A DNA stretch of 7,805 nt from JBOGIF01 sp050742415 (GTDB taxonomy: Bacteria > Actinomycetota > Acidimicrobiia > Acidimicrobiales > AC-14), in the NCBI GenBank assembly GCA_050742415.1, contig JBOGIF010000148.1, forward strand, positions 1 through 7,805. The letters run 5' to 3'. Positions 1-5,028 of the stretch are shown here, piece by piece. The first letter of the stretch is position 1, and each line of letters begins with the position of its first letter. The notes under the pieces were generated by a model. The model was given only the letters and a program-made list of their open reading frames with translations, ran no database searches and was not told where the DNA came from. Both the position numbers and the translations under genes were made by a program.

Positions 1-54
1 GAGGTCCTCGCGCAACTCGTCGGTGAATCGAACGCTGGTTGTCGATCGTCCGAT
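1..54 (-). CDS. Ribbon-helix-helix (CopG/VapB-like) antitoxin, N-terminus only, with ATC in place of a start codon
   Basis: Reading leftward from 54, the frame gives IGRSTTSVRFTDELREDL and stays open to the window edge. The TSVRFTDELREDL stretch is what I know from the N-terminal beta strand and first helix of actinobacterial ribbon-helix-helix antitoxins. The frame is preceded by AGGAGG at 66-61, six bases before codon ATC at 54-52. There is no ATG, GTG or TTG at that spacing, and an in-frame TGA lies at 90-88. Either the start is a non-canonical ATC, or an ATG has mutated to ATC (or been misread). A palindromic operator sits immediately upstream, as expected for an autoregulated toxin-antitoxin operon, and a toxin gene would lie beyond the left edge. 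Family assignment rests on about 18 residues, so it is an inference. Confidence 0.5.
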   Translation of the reverse strand, partial: MGRSTTSVRFTDELREDL

Positions 55-60
55 GCTGGG

Positions 61-66
61 CCTCCT
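61..66 (-). promoter_or_regulatory. Strong Shine-Dalgarno of the antitoxin-like gene
   Basis: AGGAGG on the minus strand is a full match to the anti-SD sequence. It is followed by six bases (CCCAGC) and then ATC at 54-52. The ideal spacing makes ATC the position where translation would be expected to begin, which is why that codon is taken as the start or ex-start. Confidence 0.55.
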
Positions 67-69
67 GAC

Positions 70-96
70 GTAATACGACGCAATGCGTCATAGTAC
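70..96. promoter_or_regulatory. 27-bp palindromic operator of the antitoxin-like gene
   Basis: The two 13-base arms (70-82 and 84-96) around centre A83 pair at 11 of 13 positions. The inner core GACGCA-A-TGCGTC (77-89) is perfect. It lies just upstream of the ribosome binding site of the ribbon-helix-helix frame. On the minus strand it contains TACTAT (95-90), a plausible -10 element. An operator covering the -10 is the usual arrangement for antitoxin autorepression. The palindrome is directly visible; its role as an operator is inferred from position. Confidence 0.55.
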
Positions 97-405
97 ACGG
101 TCCAGTGGTGCGAACTCAGCTGCCGAGTTGTGGCTCGAGCTGCGCGACAGACGGGCTGTCCTATCCCCGAGCCGTTGCCGCGCTCCGTCACGCGCCAACG
201 TCGACGCCGCCATCGCCCTTGCCTGGTCACGCAGTTCGGCGAGGTTCGTCTCGATCTGGCGTTGCTTGGTCGCCCGTACCGCCGTCAACCGTTCGAACGA
301 AGCTTCCTTCAGGGCGCGTCCCGCGGTCCGAACGCTGACCCAGGCCGTCAGACCGATCGTCCCCAGGCCCAGGACCAGGAATACGGCCAACAGGAGAAGC
401 TGCTG
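88..405 (-). pseudogene. N-terminal remnant of a membrane sensor, adenylate/guanylate cyclase or histidine kinase type
   Basis: The minus-strand frame runs from about 405 to a TGA at 90-88. It starts with a membrane segment (LLLLAVFLVLGLGTIGLTAW), followed by GRALKEASFERLTAVRATKQRQ and then IETNLAELRDQARAMA. The FERLTAVRxTKxRQIE pattern after a first membrane helix is typical of extracytoplasmic sensor N-termini of bacterial adenylate/guanylate cyclases and some histidine kinases. Here it is about 105 codons, lacks a start codon and ends before any catalytic domain. The upstream side runs straight into transposase coding sequence of the opposite strand. The downstream side runs into the antitoxin operator, with its stop codon inside that palindrome. 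Similarity fades after about 225, so the real breakpoint is probably near there. The assignment comes from motif memory; the catalytic type cannot be told. Confidence 0.45.
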
Positions 406-839
406 GCCGGCCGGTGGGTCGTCACCACGTCGCTGTCCCCGCAGGAGGCATCGGCGGCCGAGGTGGTCGTGGCCTGCCGGCGCCTGCTCGAGGTCGAGTC
501 CAGCTTCCGGGTGCGGAAGGACCTCATCGAGCTGCGCCCGGTGTTCCACTGGACCGAGGACCGGGTCCGGGCCCACGTGGCCATCTGCGTGCTGGCCGGG
601 GTCATCGAGGCCCTCATGGAGGCCGACCTGCGGGCCGCCGGGGTGGCCGACCCCGACATTGATGACCAGGTCATATCGCCCCGGCGGGCACTGCGGGAGC
701 TGGGCCGCATCCGCCGGGTCACCCTCACCGTCGCCGGGCGCAGCATCGAGCGCGACACCGCCACAGCGCCCTGCAGGACAGGATCCTCGCCGCCTTCGGC
801 GTGGAGCCGGCAAGCTGGGCACCCGCTTCCGCTGGCTGA
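403..839 (+). pseudogene. IS1634-like (IS4 superfamily) transposase, C-terminal remnant with frameshift
   Basis: The frame opens at about 403 with AGRWVVTTSLSP and runs through EVVVACRRLLEVESSFRVRK to LRPVFHWTEDRVRAHV and ICVLA, a hallmark C-terminal stretch of IS1634-family DDE transposases. The Glu at 496 starts an E-x6-K (ESSFRVRK) that matches the third catalytic acid signature of the IS4 superfamily. The N-terminal RNase H core with the two catalytic Asp residues is missing. Near 760-766 the frame shifts. The original C-terminus resumes one frame over as SALQDRILAAFGVEPASWAP and ends at TGA 837-839. It is therefore dead: truncated on the left at GGCCGGCC (405-412), where it meets the sensor remnant, and frameshifted on the right. 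The bases after 839 may include the right end of the element, but no matching left inverted repeat is present to confirm this. Confidence 0.75.
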
Positions 840-937
840 CCCCCGAGCTGCGCAAATCAAGGGAATGTAGAGACAAACCACGGAGCCGCGTCGCCTCCGA
901 TTCGAGTTGCCGGCGGCCGGTAACGCGCCGGCGCAAA

Positions 938-982
938 GATCCCGTCAAGATCGCCCCTGCAGCCGTATGGATCGCGTCAAGA
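938..982. repeat. Pair of 13-bp direct repeats upstream of the DUF4118 gene
   Basis: GATCCCGTCAAGA (938-950) and GATCGCGTCAAGA (970-982) match at 12 of 13 bases, with starts 32 bases apart, about three helical turns. They lie 40-84 bases before the GTG of the DUF4118 gene, in the only untranslated gap of any length in the window (840-1021). Spacing on one helix face suits a regulator site, but no clear -35/-10 is visible nearby. The function is speculative. Confidence 0.25.
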
Positions 983-1021
983 CGGGCGATTCGACGCGCT
1001 TGGTGTCGTAGAACGAACACC

Positions 1022-1759
1022 GTGAAGATCGATCGCTCCTCTCGGACCCTCATCGGCGTCGGCGTCGGTGGCCTGGGATCGCTGTTCGTGGCGGCCGGTC
1101 TGGTGGGCATCAGAGGTGCCATCGCCAACGTCAACGTCGCTCTCATCCTGGTCCTGGTCGTCCTCGCCGCCGCGAACTTCGGTGGTCGCACGGCCGGCGC
1201 CATGTCCGGCCTCGTGGCGGCGACGTCGTTCGATTTCTTCCATACCCGCCCATACGGCCTGCTGAAGGTCACCCGGGTGGACGACCTCATCACCACGCTG
1301 CTGCTGCTCGTTGCAGGGCTGGTGATGGGCGAGATGGTTGAGCGGTCGGCCCGGTTCAAGGACCGATTGCGGGATGATCAGAGACAGCTTCGCCGCCTCC
1401 ACCGAGTGGCGGGGCTAGTGGCATCCGGCGACCAGGACGAGCGCGACCTGGTGCTGGGCGTCACCGCCGAGCTGCTCGACACACTTCAACTGGAGGACTG
1501 CAACTTTGAGCGACCCCCATTCGTGCTCGAATTTCCTCGCCTGGAGCCCGACGGCGTGATCGCCGGCTCGCATCGTCACTTCGGAAGCGCCGGCGTGGAG
1601 CTGCCTGCGGGAGGGGCTGACCTGCGTGTGATCGGCCCCAAAGGCACCATCGGGCGCTTCGTGGTTGTCCCGACCCCGGACGTGACGATCTCGAACGAGC
1701 GGTTGCTCGTCGCCGTCGCGTTGTCGCATTCACTCGGGCTGGCGCTCGCGCCGTGCTGA
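1022..1759 (+). CDS. DUF4118 (KdpD-type) membrane sensor protein without a kinase domain
   Basis: A 245-residue protein. Residues 9-104 hold four hydrophobic segments (about 10-30, 37-54, 56-69 and 88-104) with the signature TSFDFFHTRPYGLLKV at 68-83, the hallmark of the DUF4118 membrane domain of the potassium sensor KdpD. A basic helical linker follows (108-130), and then an alpha/beta region (about 130-243) that resembles a GAF domain. There is no HisKA or HATPase region, so it cannot phosphorylate by itself. The GTG at 1022 is chosen because it begins just before the first membrane helix and no other usual start codon lies close upstream. It lacks a visible Shine-Dalgarno. The frame is open far upstream, but that part is antisense shadow and transposase debris. 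The stop overlaps the start region of the KimA-like transporter, suggesting translational coupling and a role in sensing or regulating K+ uptake. The domain call is firm; the role is inferred. Confidence 0.8.
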   Translation: MKIDRSSRTLIGVGVGGLGSLFVAAGLVGIRGAIANVNVALILVLVVLAAANFGGRTAGAMSGLVAATSFDFFHTRPYGLLKVTRVDDLITTLLLLVAGLVMGEMVERSARFKDRLRDDQRQLRRLHRVAGLVASGDQDERDLVLGVTAELLDTLQLEDCNFERPPFVLEFPRLEPDGVIAGSHRHFGSAGVELPAGGADLRVIGPKGTIGRFVVVPTPDVTISNERLLVAVALSHSLGLALAPC

Positions 1760-3711
1760 GCATGGTGAAGCGCCTGATGGTCGGGCGCCCTCTTGCCAGC
1801 GAGGAGTCGGAGCACCAGCGCCTGCCGAAGTGGATCGGCCTGCCCGTCTTCTCCTCCGACGCCATCTCCTCGACGGCGTACGCCACGGAGGAGATCCTGT
1901 TCGTGACCGCGCTGGGCGCATCGAGCCTGGCTCTCGGCCTGTCCAAGCTGGTCCCGATCGGCGTGGCCGTGGCGATCCTGCTGGCCATCGTCACGTTCTC
2001 CTACCGCCAGACGATCTTCGCCTATCCCAGTGGAGGCGGCTCCTACATCGTCAGCCGGGAGAACCTCGGCGTGACGCCCTCGCTGGTGGCCGGTGCCTCC
2101 CTGCTGGTCGACTACGTCCTCACCGTCGCGGTGTCCATCTCCGCGGGGGTGGCGGCGATCATCTCGATCCCCACCTTCCAAGGGCTGGCCGACAACCGCG
2201 TGCTCATGTGCCTGGTGCTGATCGGCTTCATCACCATCGCCAACCTTCGGGGCGCCAAGGAGTCAGGAAAGCTGTTCGCCTTACCGACCTACGTCTACAT
2301 CGTCAGCCTCGGTGGGATGCTCGTGATCGGCCTGGTTCGCACGTACTTCGGCGACATCGACCCCGTGCCTTTCGATCCCGAGCGGTTCGAGGGAGCCCGC
2401 GAGATCGGCGGCTCCCTCGGCCTGTTCCTCCTGCTCAGGGGCTTCTCGTCGGGCGCGGTCGCCCTCAGCGGCGTCGAGGCCATCTCCAACGGCGTTCCCG
2501 CCTTCCGCAAGCCCGAGTCGAAGAACGCGGCCACGACCCTGCTGTCGATGGCGGTGATCCTCGGTTCGCTGTTCTTCGCCATATCGGTGCTTGCGCACCA
2601 TCTGCAGCCATACCCGACCCATGAGGAGACGGTGCTCTCACAGATGTCGCGGGTGGTCGTGGGCGGCGGCCCGTACTACTGGGTCCTGCAGTTCGCCACC
2701 GCGGCCATCCTGGTGCTGGCGGCCAACACGGCCTACGCCGACTTTCCCCGCCTCTCCTCGATCATCGCCGCCGACGGATTCCTGCCACGGCAGTTCTCCA
2801 ACCGCGGCGACAGGCTCGTCTTCTCCAACGGCGTGCTCTTCCTGGCTGCTGCGGCGTGTGGACTGGTCGTGGCCTTCGGAGGTGTCACGACAGCCCTGAT
2901 CCCCCTATATGCCATCGGCGTGTTCACGTCATTCACCCTGAGTCAGGCCGGCATGGTGCGTCACCACCTGAAGCTGAGAGAGCCTGGGTGGCGCGTCGGC
3001 ACGGCCATCAACGGCATCGGCGCAGTAGCCACGGGCATCGTGACGCTCATAGTGGGGATCACCAAGTTCACCATCGGAGCCTGGGTACCGATCGTCGTGG
3101 TGCCGGTCATCATCGTCGTCTTCCGCGCCATCAAGGGACACTACGAACGACTTGGCGCCGCACTCAGGATCACGCCCGAGGACGTCCGGCGGGAGGACCT
3201 ACTTCACACTGTCGTCGTCCTGGTCGGAAGCGTGCACCGGGGGGTCATCACGGCCCTCAACTACGCACGGTCTCTCCGCCCGAACCATCTCGTGGTGCTC
3301 TACGTCGCCACGAACGATGACGAGCGCAAGCACATGGAGGCCGAGTGGAAGCGATTCCGCTTCGACGTCCCGCTCGAGATCCTCTACTCGCGCTACCGAG
3401 ATCTCGTCGCGCCGGTGGAGTCCTACCTCGACGAGCTCGACCAGCGTTGGCACAACGACACGGTCACCATCATCATCCCCGAGGTCGTGGTGGGAACGAG
3501 AAGCCTGGCGAACCTCCTCCATGGCCAGAGCGCGCTAGCGCTCAAGCTGGCGCTGCTCGACCGAGCCCACACGGTTGTGACGTCGGTGCCGTTCCTTCCC
3601 GTCGCCCCCGCGGTGGACGCAGACAAGGACAGTGGGGCCTCGCTGGCCGACACCGAGTCACCAGCCATGGGACGTGGGACGATCGGCGCGCCGCGCAACC
3701 CCGGCAGCTAG
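1753..3711 (+). CDS. KimA-like potassium importer, APC/KUP superfamily permease with C-terminal cytoplasmic domain
   Basis: A 652-residue permease with about 12 membrane segments in residues 28-460, then a soluble domain at 485-618. The first helix carries GLPVFSSDAISSTAYATEEI (29-48). Asp36 and Tyr43 fall at the same numbers as residues I recall near the K+ site of Bacillus subtilis KimA (YdaO), whose N-terminus also has an RFLIG-type lead. Other family motifs are YPSGGGSYIVSREN (91-104), LLVDYVLTVAVSISAG (117-132) and ALSGVEAISNGVPAFRKP (237-254). AANTAYADFPRLS (323-335) and DGFLPRQF (341-348) are also present. The C-terminal domain (TVVVLVGSVHRGVITALNYA onward) is universal-stress-like; in KimA this part binds c-di-AMP. 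The GTG at 1753 overlaps the previous stop (1757-1759). An ATG at 1762, three codons in, is an equally possible start. Neither has a clear ribosome binding site, which fits translational coupling. The last 30 residues look disordered. A general amino-acid permease is the alternative, but the motifs favour K+. Confidence 0.85.
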   Translation: MLSMVKRLMVGRPLASEESEHQRLPKWIGLPVFSSDAISSTAYATEEILFVTALGASSLALGLSKLVPIGVAVAILLAIVTFSYRQTIFAYPSGGGSYIVSRENLGVTPSLVAGASLLVDYVLTVAVSISAGVAAIISIPTFQGLADNRVLMCLVLIGFITIANLRGAKESGKLFALPTYVYIVSLGGMLVIGLVRTYFGDIDPVPFDPERFEGAREIGGSLGLFLLLRGFSSGAVALSGVEAISNGVPAFRKPESKNAATTLLSMAVILGSLFFAISVLAHHLQPYPTHEETVLSQMSRVVVGGGPYYWVLQFATAAILVLAANTAYADFPRLSSIIAADGFLPRQFSNRGDRLVFSNGVLFLAAAACGLVVAFGGVTTALIPLYAIGVFTSFTLSQAGMVRHHLKLREPGWRVGTAINGIGAVATGIVTLIVGITKFTIGAWVPIVVVPVIIVVFRAIKGHYERLGAALRITPEDVRREDLLHTVVVLVGSVHRGVITALNYARSLRPNHLVVLYVATNDDERKHMEAEWKRFRFDVPLEILYSRYRDLVAPVESYLDELDQRWHNDTVTIIIPEVVVGTRSLANLLHGQSALALKLALLDRAHTVVTSVPFLPVAPAVDADKDSGASLADTESPAMGRGTIGAPRNPGS

Positions 3712-3773
3712 CCTCGCGGCAGATGGGTGGCGACGGGTCCGACACCTCGGGCCGGTCCTGGCGGAGGAGCCCT

Positions 3774-5027
3774 GTGCACGCTGGGACGGTCATGGCGGCA
3801 ACGGCGGTTCTCATCGGGTCAGTCGCGCTCGCCACACCGGCAATTCGGACCGCGGTGGTGCCTGCGAGGACGGCTGGAAGTCAGGCTGGGGATCAAGGCC
3901 CCGGACTGACCATCCCGTCCGGCGGTGACTCGGCTCGGACGCGGTCGCAACGACCGACCTCAGTCGCTCGGCTCTTCGCCTGGGGTGGCAACGAGCTCGG
4001 GCAGATGACCGGCGACGGGCGTGTTCGCCGCGCTCCGGAGAGCGTCGTCGATCTCGACGAGGCCACGTCGGTGGCGGCGGGGGCGTACCACACGCTTGCG
4101 ACGATCGGAGGCGTCGTCCGGGCCTGGGGCAGCAACGCCTACGGCCAACTCGGTGACGGCACCACCGTCGACCATCGCCGCCCGGTTCGGGTCTCTGCCG
4201 TCGACGACGTCACGGTCGTTGCGGCCGGCCGCCTTCACAGTCTGGTCCTGCGTTCCGACGGGACGGTTTGGGCGTGGGGCCGGAATGACCGGGGCCAGCT
4301 AGGTGACGGGACAACGGTGGATCGCCCGCGGCCCGCGCGCGTGGGCGGCCTCGACAAGGTCGTGGCGCTGGCGGCCGGACGCATTCACAGCCTGGCCGTG
4401 CGTTCCGACGGGACGGTGTGGGCCTGGGGAGGAAACGACGATGCCGACGGCATGTTCACGGGCCAGACCGGCAGCGACACCGGTCCCGACCAGACTCGCC
4501 CGGTCATGGTGGCTGATCTGACCGACGTGCAGGTCGTGGCCGCAGGCAACGGCGACTACAGCCTGGCCGTGCGGTCGAACGGCACCGTCTGGGCCTGGGG
4601 CGACAACTCGCGCGGCCAGCTGGGAGACGGTACGACCGGCACTCGCTGGAAACCGGCTCCTGTCCCGGGGCTCGGGAGGATCGTCAAGGTGGCTGGTTCG
4701 GCCACCCATACGGTCGCCGTGGACGCGGACGGCACCGTGTGGTCGTGGGGTGAGAACGGTGCCGGTGCCCTCGGTGACGGCACCACCGCTTCCCGCCTTT
4801 CCCCGGTGAAGCTGGACCTGCCGGCCGCCACGTCAGTGGCGTGCGGCCTCCACCACACGCTGGCCCGGACCAGAGACGGTGCCGTATGGGCATGGGGCGA
4901 CAACTCCGACGGACAGCTCGGCGACGGCACGAACGTGAGCCGGGTAGCGCCAGTGAAGGTGTCGGGTGTCTCGGGTGCAACGGCAGTGTCGGCCGGGGTC
5001 GCTCACAGCGTGGCCGTTGGCTTCTGA
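3774..5027 (+). CDS. Secreted RCC1-repeat protein, predicted seven-bladed beta-propeller
   Basis: From GTG 3774 the product is 417 residues. The start is chosen because GGAGGAG (3763-3769) lies four bases before it and the protein then opens with a signal peptide (MHAGTVMAATAVLIGSVALA, cleavage probably near residues 20-30). An ATG at 3723 would add 17 residues but has a poor upstream site. After a Ser/Thr/Arg-rich linker come seven RCC1 repeats of 47-57 residues with the pattern TVWAWGxNxxGQLGDGT ... VxVAAGxxHSLAVRSDG. Seven units suit one closed propeller. Such domains bind proteins or ligands; no catalytic residues can be named. No sortase LPxTG or membrane anchor is present. The next gene starts one base after the stop, so the two exoproteins are probably made together. 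The partner and ligand are unknown. Extracytoplasmic location is inferred from the signal peptide. Confidence 0.85.
   Translation: MHAGTVMAATAVLIGSVALATPAIRTAVVPARTAGSQAGDQGPGLTIPSGGDSARTRSQRPTSVARLFAWGGNELGQMTGDGRVRRAPESVVDLDEATSVAAGAYHTLATIGGVVRAWGSNAYGQLGDGTTVDHRRPVRVSAVDDVTVVAAGRLHSLVLRSDGTVWAWGRNDRGQLGDGTTVDRPRPARVGGLDKVVALAAGRIHSLAVRSDGTVWAWGGNDDADGMFTGQTGSDTGPDQTRPVMVADLTDVQVVAAGNGDYSLAVRSNGTVWAWGDNSRGQLGDGTTGTRWKPAPVPGLGRIVKVAGSATHTVAVDADGTVWSWGENGAGALGDGTTASRLSPVKLDLPAATSVACGLHHTLARTRDGAVWAWGDNSDGQLGDGTNVSRVAPVKVSGVSGATAVSAGVAHSVAVGF
3972..5024 (+). repeat. Seven tandem RCC1 repeats, period about 150 bp
   Basis: Units begin at 3972, 4113, 4263, 4413, 4584, 4734 and 4881 and encode 47, 50, 50, 57, 50, 49 and 48 residues. 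Units 2 and 3 are the most alike: they share the 17-base run TGCGTTCCGACGGGACG at their ends, which suggests recent duplication. Unit 1 is the most diverged (GQMTGDG for GQLGDGT). Unit 4 carries an insertion of about seven residues in the loop after WAWGGN. Confidence 0.85.
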
Positions 5028-5028
5028 C

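Noticed and set aside
117..142. Hairpin CAGCT..CGAG / CTCG..AGCTG with a six-base loop
   Set aside because: A nine-pair stem with a bulge, but no T-tract and located inside decayed coding sequence. It is not supported as a terminator or RNA gene.
909..933. GCCGGC-rich inverted repeats after the transposase
   Set aside because: Short self-complementary GC runs are common in this base composition, with no clear long stem or partner at the other end of the element.
83..1021. Plus-strand open frame continuous with the DUF4118 gene from position 83
   Set aside because: The upstream part is Arg/Pro/Ser-rich shadow translation crossing the antisense sensor remnant and the transposase in a different frame. 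The real protein begins at the GTG just before the first membrane helix.
409..1359. Long minus-strand open frame running into the sensor remnant
   Set aside because: Only the part below about 405 looks like protein. The rest is antisense to the transposase remnant and the DUF4118 gene, with low-complexity composition.
3753..3830. Twin-arginine signal in the longer RCC1 start (SWRRSP)
   Set aside because: The residues after RR do not fit the x-F-L-K pattern, and the better ribosome binding site places the start after the arginines.
3972..5024. Tandem 150-bp periodicity as a possible CRISPR or minisatellite
   Set aside because: The period follows codons and encodes RCC1 blades. The copies are diverged and there are no spacers.
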